42,519 bases of DNA from Bacteroidales bacterium UBA1182 (GCA_002310015.1 DBYQ01000050.1:1-42519), one strand, 5' to 3'. Counted from the first letter of the stretch, positions 23,508-32,378 are shown. Numbers and translations: made by a program. The notes: generated by a model from the sequence alone, not told the origin.

Positions 23508-23888
23508 ATGATATTCAAGGAGAGACAAAGCATATATCTGCAGATAGCTGAGCGCATATCTGATGAGATTCTGGCCGGGACATACGCTCCCGGCGGCAGA
23601 GTCCCGTCAGTAAGGGAATATGCCGTGATGATTGAGGTAAACCTCAACACGGTGATGCGCTCGTACGATACTCTGCAATCATGGGGAATATTGGATATGC
23701 GGCGCGGCTTGGGTTATTTTGTGGCCGATGATGCCATAAGCACCATTCTGGCTCGCCGCCGTGAAGCGTTCCTGTCAATCCAGGCTGCCGAGTTCTTTGA
23801 GACCGCCCGCACACTGGGTGTCACACCCGATGAGCTGGCCGATATGTACAGCAAGTATTTAGACAGCAACCCATTAAACAATGCATAA
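23508..23888 (+). CDS. GntR-family regulator, YtrA type
   Basis: A 126-residue cytoplasmic repressor. The winged-helix domain spans residues 1-75 (IYLQIAERISDEILAGTYAP, VPSVREYAVMIEVNLNTVMR, RGLGYFV), followed by only a short helical dimerisation tail, as in the YtrA subfamily. It closes the ABC operon and probably binds the palindrome at 21758-21777. Effector unknown. A bidirectional terminator follows. Confidence 0.9.
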   Translation: MIFKERQSIYLQIAERISDEILAGTYAPGGRVPSVREYAVMIEVNLNTVMRSYDTLQSWGILDMRRGLGYFVADDAISTILARRREAFLSIQAAEFFETARTLGVTPDELADMYSKYLDSNPLNNA

Positions 23889-23889
23889 C

Positions 23890-23919
23890 AAAAGGGACGG
23901 TTTTAGAACCGTCCCTTTT
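23890..23919. terminator. Bidirectional intrinsic terminator
   Basis: AAAAGGGACGGTT, loop TTAG-like, AACCGTCCCTTTT: a strong stem flanked by A and T runs, between the converging GntR and GH3 genes. Confidence 0.9.
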
Positions 23920-23930
23920 TCATATTCAGA

Positions 23931-26492
23931 TCAGTTTATCTGATATTTAAGTTTCTTCAAGTCATTCATATCCGATGAGGGACCGTACAGGATCTCATAC
24001 TGTCCCGGCATGGTAGCCATTACGTTGTGGTTGGTGTCAAACCACTCGAATGATTCGGGGGTAAGTTCAAACTGGACGGTTACGGTCTTGCCTGCGGGTA
24101 TTGAGGTGCGTTTGAATGCGCGCAGTGCGTGTGACGGACCTTCAGTATCACCCGGACGGCGTACGTAGAGCTGAACAACCTCTTCTCCGTCTCTATTTGA
24201 TGTATTCTTGACCTTTACCGATACATAAACCTTATCGCCCTTTTTGCTGAGTTTGGCCTTGCCGTACTTGAATGTGCTGTAGCTCAGACCGTAGCCGAAC
24301 GGATAGAGCGGTTTCTCTGTCATGTATCGGTAGGTACGTCCCTTCATTGAGTAGTCTTCAAAATCAGGCAGCTGGTCTGTGGAGCGGTAGAATGTAACGG
24401 GAAGACGGCCTCCGGGATTGTATGTTCCATACAGGACAGATGCAATGGCATTGCCTCCCTCCTCACCGGGATACCAGGCCTGGAGTATTGCGTCACATGC
24501 AGGCTCAACCTCTGTCAGACCCATTGCTGAGCCGCTGAAGTTTACGAATACTACTTTCTTTCCGGCAGCCTTGAGGGCCTTGACCAGCTCTGTCTGAGCT
24601 GCAGGAAGCTCAATCTTGGTGCGGTCACCGCCGCGGAAACCGTCAATGCTTACAGGCATCTCCTCACCTTCAAGTGAAGGTGAAATGCCGCCTGCAAAAA
24701 TTATCACGTCGGCATCGGCACATGCTGATACTGTCTTTTCAACGCTTACCTCCTCTTCATATCCCAGATCAAATGAGAGCGATGCAAGACCGCTGCGACA
24801 GCTGTAGTTTATTACAATCTCATAGTCCTGACCGGCTTTGGCATCCAGGGTATAGACCTTGCGAGCCTCAGTGCTGTTGCGGCCGGAAGCCACGCGGCGT
24901 CCGTTCACGCTGATTGATGCCTGGCCCTGGTTCTGCAGGTAGAATGCCACCTGGCCATCCTCATTAGCATGGAAGGTGGATGTATAGCGGGCTGCAAAGT
25001 TCTCCAGGTTTACATTGGGAGCAAATACTGTTGCACCGCCTGTTGAGAAACGCAGCGGAGTGGCATTGTGACGCAGGACATCGGGCTCACCCTCAGCGCG
25101 GGAATTGTTCCAGTACTGGGCGTCAAAACCCTGCTGGCCGCTGGCGCTGGTCTGGCTGAACAGGCTTATCAGTGCCAGTGAGTTTGATGCGTAGTCACAT
25201 CCGCGCATATACTGAACATCGGCACCGGTGGCCTTGACAGCCTCAAGCAGGGTAACGGTTCGTGAAGGGGTTCCGTTGTAGTTTCCCCACTGCATGACTG
25301 AGTCATTGGCATTGGGTCCCATCACTACCACCTTCTTGGTGTTGCTGAGCGGCAGCAGACCGTTGTTCTTGAGCAGAACCATGCTCTCCTGGGCCATCTT
25401 TAGGGCCAGTGCACGGTGCTCCTTGCTGTCAACCACACTGAACGGAATCTTGTTCCACTCTACAAGTTCAGGGGCATCCATCTCACCCAGCTCAAAGCGG
25501 GCGGTCATGAGGCGTGTTATTGAAACGTCAATGTCTGACTCCTTGATAAGACCGTCCCTGACAGCCTGTGCCAGGTTGGCGTATGAGCTTCCGCACTCCA
25601 GATCAGTACCTGTAAGTACGGCCTTGGATGTGGCGTGTACGGCATCGGGCTCAGTATTATGATGACCCTGGGTAAAGAAGTCATTGATGGCCCAGCAGTC
25701 TGACACCACTATTCCCTGATAGTCCCACTCGTTGCGCAGTATCTGCTGAAGCAGACGGTTGCTGCCGCAGCAGGGCTCATCCTCATAGCGGTTGTAGGCG
25801 CACATAACCTCCTTTACTCCAGCCTCCTGAACCAATGCCTTGAATGCTGGCAGGTAGGTCTCACGCAGGTCGCGGGCGGCAATATTCTCGGCGTTGAACT
25901 CATGACGGTTCCACTCCGGGCCGCTGTGAACGGCAAAATGCTTGGCGCAGGCATGCAGCTTGTCATACTTGGAATCAGCAGGGCCTTGCAGACCGTTCAC
26001 TACTGATACACCCATCCTTGAGGTAAGGAACGGATCCTCACCGTATGTCTCCTGACCGCGGCCCCAACGGGGATCACGGAATATATTCACGTTAGGGGTC
26101 CAGAATGTAAGACCCTGATAGCGGCGCAGTCCGCCGTTCTCACTATACTGGGCTGATTTGGCACGTGCCTCATCACTTACTGCGGTGAAAACATCCAGCA
26201 GCAGGGCATCATCATATGATGCAGCCATGCCTATGGCCTGTGGAAATACTGTAGCCAGACCGGCGCGCCCCACTCCGTGCAGGGCCTCGTTCCACCAGTC
26301 ATAGGCTTTGATTCCAAATTCGGGGATAGCGGGTGAACCGTTCTGCATAAGAGCTATTTTCTGCTCAAGTGTAAGACGGCTTACCAGATCAGCTGCACGC
26401 TCCTGTGCAGGCAGACTTGCATTCTTGTAAGGTTGGGCAATACAGATGACTCCCGTGAAAGCGCATAACAGCGCGGTAAAAATTCTCTTCAT
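23931..26492 (-). CDS. Glycoside hydrolase family 3 with PA14 insert (beta-xylosidase/glucosidase)
   Basis: An 853-residue exported GH3 enzyme. A signal peptide (MKRIFTALLCAFTGVICIAQ) is followed by the (beta/alpha)8 domain, with DWWNEALHGVG near 65, KHFAVHSGPEWNRH near 188, and the nucleophile Asp265 in GIVVSDCWAIND. The second alpha/beta domain is interrupted by a PA14-type beta module (about 450-575, with STGGATVFAPNV and YEIVINYSCRSG). A C-terminal FnIII-like domain follows (VKNTSNRDGEEVVQLYV). The N-terminal motifs resemble the xylan beta-xylosidase-like GH3 subgroup; substrate could be xylo-, gluco- or arabino-oligosaccharides. It is monocistronic with no SusC/D partner in the window. 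Confidence 0.92.
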   Translation of the reverse strand: MKRIFTALLCAFTGVICIAQPYKNASLPAQERAADLVSRLTLEQKIALMQNGSPAIPEFGIKAYDWWNEALHGVGRAGLATVFPQAIGMAASYDDALLLDVFTAVSDEARAKSAQYSENGGLRRYQGLTFWTPNVNIFRDPRWGRGQETYGEDPFLTSRMGVSVVNGLQGPADSKYDKLHACAKHFAVHSGPEWNRHEFNAENIAARDLRETYLPAFKALVQEAGVKEVMCAYNRYEDEPCCGSNRLLQQILRNEWDYQGIVVSDCWAINDFFTQGHHNTEPDAVHATSKAVLTGTDLECGSSYANLAQAVRDGLIKESDIDVSITRLMTARFELGEMDAPELVEWNKIPFSVVDSKEHRALALKMAQESMVLLKNNGLLPLSNTKKVVVMGPNANDSVMQWGNYNGTPSRTVTLLEAVKATGADVQYMRGCDYASNSLALISLFSQTSASGQQGFDAQYWNNSRAEGEPDVLRHNATPLRFSTGGATVFAPNVNLENFAARYTSTFHANEDGQVAFYLQNQGQASISVNGRRVASGRNSTEARKVYTLDAKAGQDYEIVINYSCRSGLASLSFDLGYEEEVSVEKTVSACADADVIIFAGGISPSLEGEEMPVSIDGFRGGDRTKIELPAAQTELVKALKAAGKKVVFVNFSGSAMGLTEVEPACDAILQAWYPGEEGGNAIASVLYGTYNPGGRLPVTFYRSTDQLPDFEDYSMKGRTYRYMTEKPLYPFGYGLSYSTFKYGKAKLSKKGDKVYVSVKVKNTSNRDGEEVVQLYVRRPGDTEGPSHALRAFKRTSIPAGKTVTVQFELTPESFEWFDTNHNVMATMPGQYEILYGPSSDMNDLKKLKYQIN

Positions 26493-26528
26493 GACATATT
26501 ATTTGGTTATAACTTCAGTTTCTGAGTT

Positions 26529-26536
26529 CAAATATA
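26529..26536 (-). promoter_or_regulatory. Candidate -7 box for the GH3 gene
   Basis: The minus strand reads TATATTTG 37 bases before the ATG at 26492. A -33 TTTG is not seen at 19-21 bases. Confidence 0.45.
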
Positions 26537-26581
26537 ATGTAAAGAGAGCTCAGAATAAAGAAGTTCACTTTTTTTAAAATA

Positions 26582-27424
26582 TCAGATGTTAATCATCTTA
26601 TGGATGGCCGGACGTATCTGTGTGAAGGGGGCGCCTAGGACTTTCTCCACCACGAGTATGCGCAAAAAAGCATAAGGCAAGACCATATCCTTAACCTGAT
26701 CAGGTGATGCATCGGGACCAAAATACTCCTTTACGAAAGCATTCCAGAACTGCATTGAGACAGTCTTGTTTATATGATACAGCTCCACGCTCATTTCCTC
26801 TGAGATTAATTGGGTCTGTACAAGCATGACGCCTATGTCAAACAGAGGTGTGCCTGTGCAGAAATCACTCAGGTCAATCAGATACTTCTGTCCGTCAGGG
26901 GTAAAGATCACATTGCCGTAATGCAGGTCACCGTGCAGGGCGGTATCGGCATCCGGCAGATTCATGATAAAACGTTTCAGCCCCTCTTTTTCATCGGGAG
27001 TTAGGAACGGGTTGTCCATGATTCCCTTAATGTGCTGGTCTTTGGCCGACGGGAACAGTCCCGGCTCCGGCCTGGTACTATGAAGTTTCTTGCAAAAATC
27101 AGCAAACTCTGCAGCATACTTATCCAAAAGTTCCGGGTGCTCACTCAGGGCACGGGCATAGGATTTCTTGTCATGGATTCTCTTGAAGAGGATGCCCAGA
27201 CGGCCGTCATCGGTAGTGACAAGTTCTCCCGGCTCAGGGCACGATATTCCTGACTTGAAGACTTTCCATGCACGCTCATACTCGTCAAGTGCCATCTGAC
27301 GGCGTTCTATAGAGTATATCTTGAGAAGGATGTCCGGATTATCACGTTTGATAAAACTCTCTCCAAGCTTTCCTCCACCGGAAAGCTCATAGTCCTTCAG
27401 GTTAATAAGTTCAGGCGTAATCAT
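26582..27424 (-). CDS. Aminoglycoside phosphotransferase-like (APH/choline-kinase fold) kinase
   Basis: A 280-residue small-molecule kinase. The Brenner motif LHGDLHYGNVIF (about 164-175) and YLIDLSDFCTGTPLFDIGVM (about 181-200) supply the catalytic Asp and the metal-binding Asp. The N-terminal lobe has SFIKRDNPDILLKIYS with the ATP-binding Lys. The family includes antibiotic kinases and housekeeping choline, fructosamine or homoserine kinases. Nothing in the surroundings points to resistance, so the substrate is unknown. It is transcribed alone, divergent from the queuosine operon. Confidence 0.82.
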   Translation of the reverse strand: MITPELINLKDYELSGGGKLGESFIKRDNPDILLKIYSIERRQMALDEYERAWKVFKSGISCPEPGELVTTDDGRLGILFKRIHDKKSYARALSEHPELLDKYAAEFADFCKKLHSTRPEPGLFPSAKDQHIKGIMDNPFLTPDEKEGLKRFIMNLPDADTALHGDLHYGNVIFTPDGQKYLIDLSDFCTGTPLFDIGVMLVQTQLISEEMSVELYHINKTVSMQFWNAFVKEYFGPDASPDQVKDMVLPYAFLRILVVEKVLGAPFTQIRPAIHKMINI

Positions 27425-27491
27425 AATAATGGTCTTCTATGGCAAACATACAAAAAAATCATAATAAGGACATCTCTATCCTGTTTTTATG

Positions 27492-27499
27492 TACCTTTG
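27492..27499 (+). promoter_or_regulatory. Candidate -7 box of the queuosine operon
   Basis: TACCTTTG matches TAnnTTTG, giving a start near 27505 and a leader of about 58 bases that includes the preQ1-I-like pseudoknot. Confidence 0.5.
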
Positions 27500-27528
27500 C
27501 GCCCGAGTAGCGGGATGTGTCCGCTGCA

Positions 27529-27557
27529 AGTGTGCTTGGAACCACTATAAAAACAAG
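27529..27557 (+). promoter_or_regulatory. Candidate preQ1-I-type riboswitch
   Basis: The leader fits the preQ1-I H-type pseudoknot. P1 is AGTG (27529-27532) with CACT (27543-27546). The loop strand CTTG (27535-27538) can pair with CAAG (27554-27557) as P2. A cytosine directly precedes the 3' strand of P1 (27542), at the place of the preQ1-specifying C. The linker ATAAAAA (27547-27553) is the A-rich tail of the class. The knot ends 5 bases before the ATG of a queuosine-precursor transporter followed by queF, so ligand binding would occlude the start. What I see is sequence and topology; ligand binding is inferred. Confidence 0.65.
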
Positions 27558-27562
27558 TAAAA

Positions 27563-28285
27563 ATGTCTGAAAAAACTAATTCTGCGGGACAGCGCGGGCT
27601 GTCCTCCACATTCGTGGTATTGGCAGTTACGTTCTGCGTCTGCCTTATTACATCAAATCTTTTTGTGCCAAGGCTTTGGCGGGTAGGAAACACCTGGATG
27701 CAACTGTCCGGTGCAGTGGTTATTTTCCCTATCTCTTACATTATCAATGACCTGCTGACCGAGGTTTACGGTTATCGCAAGGCCATGAAGGTTATCTGGA
27801 TGGGGTTTGCCATGAGCGCGTTTGTAGCTCTGGCAGCCGGCCTGGTAAGTATCCTCCCTGCTCCCATTTATGAGGACAGTCAGAAGGTGGCAGAAAGTTT
27901 CAACAGTCTGTTTGGACTGATACCCCGTACAACAGCAGCATCGCTGATTGCCTTCATTCTTGGTTCACACATGAATGCATGGGTGCTTTCAAAGATGAAG
28001 ATTGCCACAAAAGGTAAAGGATTCGGCTGGCGTGCCATCGCCTCCAGTCTGGCCGGTGAGTTATCGGACTCCATCATTTTTTACCCGCTGGCATTCCTGG
28101 GTACAATGCCGTTCAATACCATCCTCTCCATCATTGTTACTCAGGTAACCGTAAAGACTCTCTATGAGGTGATCATACTGCCTGTAACAGCTGCCGTTTC
28201 ACACAAGCTCAAGGTTAAGGAGGGTATAGATACATTTGACTACGACGTCAAGTACAATCCGTTTAAAATCAAAACAGAAGAATAA
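27563..28285 (+). CDS. yhhQ: Queuosine precursor transporter (YhhQ / DUF165 family)
   Basis: A 240-residue inner-membrane protein with about six helices and the DUF165 signature FPISYIINDLLTEVYGYRKA near residue 55, followed by SLAGELSDSIIFYPLAFLGT near 165. Members import preQ0, preQ1 or queuine for tRNA queuosine. The gene lies 2 bases before queF, and the preQ1-I-like leader is directly in front, which fits uptake control by the pathway intermediate. Confidence 0.88.
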   Translation: MSEKTNSAGQRGLSSTFVVLAVTFCVCLITSNLFVPRLWRVGNTWMQLSGAVVIFPISYIINDLLTEVYGYRKAMKVIWMGFAMSAFVALAAGLVSILPAPIYEDSQKVAESFNSLFGLIPRTTAASLIAFILGSHMNAWVLSKMKIATKGKGFGWRAIASSLAGELSDSIIFYPLAFLGTMPFNTILSIIVTQVTVKTLYEVIILPVTAAVSHKLKVKEGIDTFDYDVKYNPFKIKTEE

Positions 28286-28287
28286 TC

Positions 28288-28749
28288 ATGTCCGAAGATA
28301 GAAAACAGGAGGGCCTGACTGCCCTCGGTGGCAAGACCACATATTCCAATGAGTACAATCCCGGTTTGCTGGAGGCATTTGAGAACCTGAACCAGGAGAA
28401 TGACTACTGGGTACGTTTCAACTGCCCGGAGTTCACCACATTGTGTCCAATTACCGGTCAGCCTGACTTTGCAGAGATACGCATCAGCTACATTCCTGAT
28501 GTAAAGATGGTGGAGAGCAAGTCACTCAAGCTCTATCTGCACAGTTTCCGCAACCACGGAGGGTTCCATGAGGACTGCGTGAACCGCATCATGAAGGACC
28601 TGATAAAGCTGATGGACCCCAAATACATTGAGGTGACAGGTTTCTTTGTACCGCGCGGAGGCATATCAATCTATCCGTATGCCAACTACGGCCGTCCAGG
28701 CACCAAGTATGAGGCTCTTGCAGAGAAGAGGATGGAAAACCATGAGTAA
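28288..28749 (+). CDS. queF: NADPH-dependent 7-cyano-7-deazaguanine reductase QueF
   Basis: Reduces preQ0 to preQ1, the base inserted into tRNA by Tgt. A 153-residue, short (type I, YkvM-like) form. The active site is FTTLCPITGQPDFAEI with the nucleophilic Cys53 and Asp60. SLKLYLHSFRNHGGFHEDCVN (80-100) is the T-fold NADPH/substrate segment, and GFFVPRGGISIYPYANYG is near the C-terminus. Its 3' end overlaps the next gene by 8 bases. Confidence 0.95.
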   Translation: MSEDRKQEGLTALGGKTTYSNEYNPGLLEAFENLNQENDYWVRFNCPEFTTLCPITGQPDFAEIRISYIPDVKMVESKSLKLYLHSFRNHGGFHEDCVNRIMKDLIKLMDPKYIEVTGFFVPRGGISIYPYANYGRPGTKYEALAEKRMENHE

Positions 28750-29326
28750 GACTGAGGTTGTTTTAAAGTGGCTCGAGGAGCACGGGATAGAGTATCAGGT
28801 GCACTATCATCCGCCGTTGCCTACCATTGAGGAGGCTTTAGCTTACTGGAAGAACATTGACTCCGTGCACTGCAAGAACCTGTTTTTCCGCAACCATAAG
28901 GGTAACCGCCACTATATGGCCAGCTTTGAATGCCACAAGAACCTGGATATTCACGGGCTGGAACATATCGTAAGGCAGGGCAAGCTCAGCTTTGCCAGCC
29001 CGGAGCGCATGGACCGGTGCATAGGCGTCATGCCGGGCTCAGTATGCGCGTTCGGCCTTATTCATGATATGAATCTGGTGGAGCATCCGGCAGTTTTAAA
29101 ACCGGACGGTACACGTGACTTTGGCTGGGTAAAGGATAACGTGAACCCCAAGGAACTGTTCGATAACGGCCACCGTGTAAAATACTTCCTTGATGCCGAT
29201 CTTAAGAATGCCCCGAGAGTATCATTCCACCCCTGTGAGAACACTGCCAGCGTGGTAGTGGATAACGCAGGATTCATGCGTTTCCTCAATATCTGGGGCG
29301 GCGAGATTGAGTGGATTGAAGTCTAA
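28742..29326 (+). CDS. YbaK/ProX-type aminoacyl-tRNA deacylase
   Basis: A 194-residue editing enzyme that hydrolyses mischarged tRNA, probably Ala- or Cys-tRNAPro. Family motifs are HYHPPLPTIEEAL near 20, CKNLFFRNHKGNRHYM near 43 with the catalytic Lys, GKLSFASPERM near 80 and GVMPGSVCAFGL near 97. The ATG at 28742 overlaps the queF stop as ATGAGTAA, so translation is coupled. The frame runs upstream inside queF, but that portion is a shadow. It has no known direct link to queuosine beyond acting on tRNA. Confidence 0.85.
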   Translation: MSKTEVVLKWLEEHGIEYQVHYHPPLPTIEEALAYWKNIDSVHCKNLFFRNHKGNRHYMASFECHKNLDIHGLEHIVRQGKLSFASPERMDRCIGVMPGSVCAFGLIHDMNLVEHPAVLKPDGTRDFGWVKDNVNPKELFDNGHRVKYFLDADLKNAPRVSFHPCENTASVVVDNAGFMRFLNIWGGEIEWIEV

Positions 29327-29332
29327 AATAGA

Positions 29333-29357
29333 ACAATTGGGGTCTGTCCCCAATTGT
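29333..29357. repeat. REP-like hairpin, probable bidirectional terminator
   Basis: ACAATTGGGG-TCTGT-CCCCAATTGT with perfect 10-base arms; with one A/A mismatch the stem extends into AATAG/CTATT. It lies between converging genes, ending 1 base before the stop codon of the minus-strand gene. Confidence 0.8.
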
Positions 29358-29358
29358 A

Positions 29359-30741
29359 CTATTTTATGATAACTCGCTGATTTTCAGGAGCAGAATTACT
29401 CTGCAATGTTACATTATACACTCCCTTGGGATATGCGGATGTTTCTATGGAAACGTGCTCCGTATCACTTAAGGGAGTTTGGTATATTAACTGGCCGGAC
29501 ATGTTTGAGACGACGATATTCTCACCCTGTGCCGGTTCTGACACAAATATCCCTAAATTCTCTCCCTTGCCGACTGCTGTGACATCGATATTCATACGCT
29601 TTACAGCGCGACGGGTGATTGATTGGACACCCACCGTATTGGGATCAATGGCGTACATGCTCTCGCATTCATCATAACCATACTCCCACTTCCCTATTGA
29701 GCCATGAAAAACCGCTTCCCTTACACTCATATAGATTATTCCATTCATGACAGATACCAACTCAATCTCCGCACCTAAGGTATATTCACCTTCCTTATCG
29801 GGAACAGGGATGTACAGCACCTGCTCACCTTTACTGTTCATGATAATGTAACCCTTGACTATAGGAGTCTGACGAACCGTTCTGCGCACCACCTCATCTT
29901 CACAGTTCTGGGCAGTACCAAATTCCTGATAGTACTCCACATCCATCATAATGTATTCCCACTCAGAATCCTTATTGAATATATTCTGGCTTACCACTAT
30001 GCTGTTGTTGGGAAAGAATGAATAATCCAGATTCTGGAAACGCATACACTGTACCGTACATGTAAACTCCTTGAAATTGCTGACTGCTTTTCTGGAATAA
30101 TCCAGATCCTTTGTCCAAGTAGCGTTCTCAACGTCATATTCCACCTCATAATGAAAGAAATGACAATACCTGAGGATTCCGTCTGCATCTACCATAAAGT
30201 ATTCCATAGGATATGTCTTACCGTATTTGGCATAATTGTAGAAACAACGTGTGGAATCACCGCTGTAACGCCTGTAATCATTGCCGTAATAACCCTTCTC
30301 ACCATCAGCATCCGTAAACTCAGTGATATGGAACCATTCAGGATAAGCGAATGCTTTCTTTATTCCAGCCTCAATAGCCTCAATTGTTGAATCCTGATAT
30401 GAGGTCTCATCACCCATCCCGTCCAGGAACTTGCCCTTCATGACCACTTTCTCTCCATAGCCCGCCACCTTCTCATAATATGCGGATGATGAAAGTGTAT
30501 TGGGAACCTCAAAATTCAAGACAGCTCCATCGGGACCAAAAGATGAATATATGCCCATGCCGGATTTATCGGAATCAAAATCATAACTTACTGCAGCCAT
30601 ATAGGGTTTCCCGTCAAGGGTCATTTCCTTGGGAACCGATGAGAATGCATTACGGTGAGAACGTTCCGACTCAACAAGCGCCTGTGCCATGCAGTATGTT
30701 GCCATCAGCAACAGTCCCGCCATTATCATAGTCCGTTTCAT
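29359..30741 (-). CDS. Secreted protein with T9SS-type C-terminal sorting-like domain
   Basis: From ATG 30741 the protein has 460 residues with signal peptide MKRTMIMAGLLLMATYCMAQ. The central region is mixed beta (YYGNDYRRYSGDSTRCFYNY, then YAKYGKTYPMEYFMVDADG) without a family I recognise. The last 70 residues (NIVVSNMSGQLIYQTPLSDT, then AYPKGVYNVTLQSN and VIIK) match the pattern of Por/T9SS type A sorting domains, though the usual GIYIV strand is degenerate. It may be displayed or secreted. The upstream ATG at 30774 would overlap the divergent promoter region and is less likely. Confidence 0.6.
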   Translation of the reverse strand: MKRTMIMAGLLLMATYCMAQALVESERSHRNAFSSVPKEMTLDGKPYMAAVSYDFDSDKSGMGIYSSFGPDGAVLNFEVPNTLSSSAYYEKVAGYGEKVVMKGKFLDGMGDETSYQDSTIEAIEAGIKKAFAYPEWFHITEFTDADGEKGYYGNDYRRYSGDSTRCFYNYAKYGKTYPMEYFMVDADGILRYCHFFHYEVEYDVENATWTKDLDYSRKAVSNFKEFTCTVQCMRFQNLDYSFFPNNSIVVSQNIFNKDSEWEYIMMDVEYYQEFGTAQNCEDEVVRRTVRQTPIVKGYIIMNSKGEQVLYIPVPDKEGEYTLGAEIELVSVMNGIIYMSVREAVFHGSIGKWEYGYDECESMYAIDPNTVGVQSITRRAVKRMNIDVTAVGKGENLGIFVSEPAQGENIVVSNMSGQLIYQTPLSDTEHVSIETSAYPKGVYNVTLQSNSAPENQRVIIK

Positions 30742-30762
30742 AATAAAAATGTTGTTTGTATG

Positions 30763-30770
30763 CAAAAATA
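30763..30770 (-). promoter_or_regulatory. Candidate -7 box for the T9SS-tailed protein
   Basis: The minus strand reads TATTTTTG 22 bases before the ATG at 30741. Confidence 0.35.
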
Positions 30771-30802
30771 CCAAATTATAACCTAATACATCATCAAATA
30801 AC

Positions 30803-30810
30803 TATCTTTG
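30803..30810 (+). promoter_or_regulatory. Candidate -7 box for the C10 peptidase
   Basis: TATCTTTG matches TAnnTTTG 30 bases before ATG 30840. The two divergent -7 boxes lie 32 bases apart. Confidence 0.4.
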
Positions 30811-30839
30811 AGAAAAAATATAATAAATCGAACTGTTGT

Positions 30840-32378
30840 ATGAAGAAACTTTTATTTCTATTAGGATCTCTGATATATGCTGCTATTGACGGCGTTTATG
30901 CACAGAATCTCATTACAAACGGTGATCTGGAAAGTTCAGACCTCACAAGTTTCCGTGTCAATGATTATGTCAACGGTAAAAGAAGAGAATTACAGGAGCC
31001 CAGAATAATCTCAGATAACTCCCAAAACCATTTTATTATCGTCACAAGTCAATCTGATACCAATTATTCATATGACAGCCAGCTTTTTTTGACATGTAAC
31101 AAACCTTTTCAAAAAGGATGTTGTGTTAATATTACCATGAGAGCGAAAGCAGACCTCGCACAGCATATTGGAATTCAACTTCATTATACGCCCAGTAATT
31201 TTGTCAGAAATGAACAGGGCGAAGGTATTTATATCCCAACAGAATGGACTGACTGCTCATATACCATATGCATTAATGACGATAATATCCAGACTTTTGC
31301 TTTTAATATTTCAAACGGCTCGAATAACAACCTCTATTTTGATGATATCAATGTTGAGATTAATACTAATTCAACTGTAGATATCCTGCCCAATCCAGAT
31401 TATGGTAATGCCTGGAAAACAGCATATGATTTTCTTGTTGACAAAGGTATAAAAGCACCTAATCTGGTTAATATGTATAAAACCCAAACCATGCTTGCCT
31501 TCTCAGATAAAAATAAAAAGTGTTTTGTGTTATTGGCATCTGATGAGGTATCCAAATATTTAGATGACCCCATTTTGGCATATAGCTTAGGAGAATCAGT
31601 ATGGTCTTCCAGCAATAAAAATGATGACAACACTATTGATGCTATTCTTAAACAATACGACCTTCAACTAACGCAATTATGTTATTGCAATGAATTCTAT
31701 GAATTTCAGCTAAAATCCATATATAGTCCAAAACCAGAAGGAGTAAGTCCTATTTTGGGCGATATTAGCTACAACCAAAATTATCCATACAATAAACTCT
31801 TTCCATTAGAGAAGAATGATTTATATGAACAATGCATTGCAGGATGTGGTTCTGTCGCAATGGCTCAAGTGCTCAGTTATTATCACCACCCAGTGAAACT
31901 TAGAGGGAAAACAGTGCTTACTTCAAAAAAAGGGAAAAAATATAAAGTCAGATTGAGTAAATATCCTATTAAATGGGATGGAACTGAGGATGATATTGCT
32001 GCAATAATATATAATTGCGCTGCAAGTGTCAGGGCTATCATTAGTCCAAAGGCAACTTCAAGTAGTATTGATAACATACGTAGTGCACTTGTAAAATACT
32101 GGGGATATAGTCGCGATTGCACATTAATGAAAGATTATTATGATTACAGCACTCTGGCATCCATATATCATGAGATAGACAATGGACGCCCTGTAATAGT
32201 CTCAGATCGCAATCATGCATTTGTTTGTGACGGTTATGAGAATGATTATCTGCATTACAATTTAGGATGGGGCGGTTACTGCAATGGATATTACAGAGTA
32301 ATGATAGTCTCTTCAATGGGTAGCAAAAGCCAACTCCCTTTCAAAAACATACTCGTTGGCATTGCTCCAAGAAAATGA
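30840..32378 (+). CDS. C10 (streptopain-like) cysteine peptidase
   Basis: From ATG 30840 the protein has 512 residues with signal peptide MKKLLFLLGSLIYAAIDGVYA. Residues about 22-175 form a CBM4/9-like beta sandwich (LITNGDLESSDLTSF ... LYFDDINVEI). Residues about 185-290 resemble the streptopain inhibitory pro-domain (CFVLLASDEVSKYLDDPILA). The peptidase domain follows, with the catalytic Cys336 in AGCGSVAMAQ and His459 in RNHAFVCDGY, then LGWGGYCNGYY. C10 enzymes are secreted as zymogens and cleave host or diet proteins. The gene is AT-rich. Its stop overlaps the next ATG (ATGA). Confidence 0.85.
   Translation: MKKLLFLLGSLIYAAIDGVYAQNLITNGDLESSDLTSFRVNDYVNGKRRELQEPRIISDNSQNHFIIVTSQSDTNYSYDSQLFLTCNKPFQKGCCVNITMRAKADLAQHIGIQLHYTPSNFVRNEQGEGIYIPTEWTDCSYTICINDDNIQTFAFNISNGSNNNLYFDDINVEINTNSTVDILPNPDYGNAWKTAYDFLVDKGIKAPNLVNMYKTQTMLAFSDKNKKCFVLLASDEVSKYLDDPILAYSLGESVWSSSNKNDDNTIDAILKQYDLQLTQLCYCNEFYEFQLKSIYSPKPEGVSPILGDISYNQNYPYNKLFPLEKNDLYEQCIAGCGSVAMAQVLSYYHHPVKLRGKTVLTSKKGKKYKVRLSKYPIKWDGTEDDIAAIIYNCAASVRAIISPKATSSSIDNIRSALVKYWGYSRDCTLMKDYYDYSTLASIYHEIDNGRPVIVSDRNHAFVCDGYENDYLHYNLGWGGYCNGYYRVMIVSSMGSKSQLPFKNILVGIAPRK

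Noticed and set aside
26582..27424. Antibiotic-resistance kinase
   Set aside because: The APH fold is shared by many housekeeping kinases; there is no mobile context and no close match to a known resistance enzyme that I can recognise.
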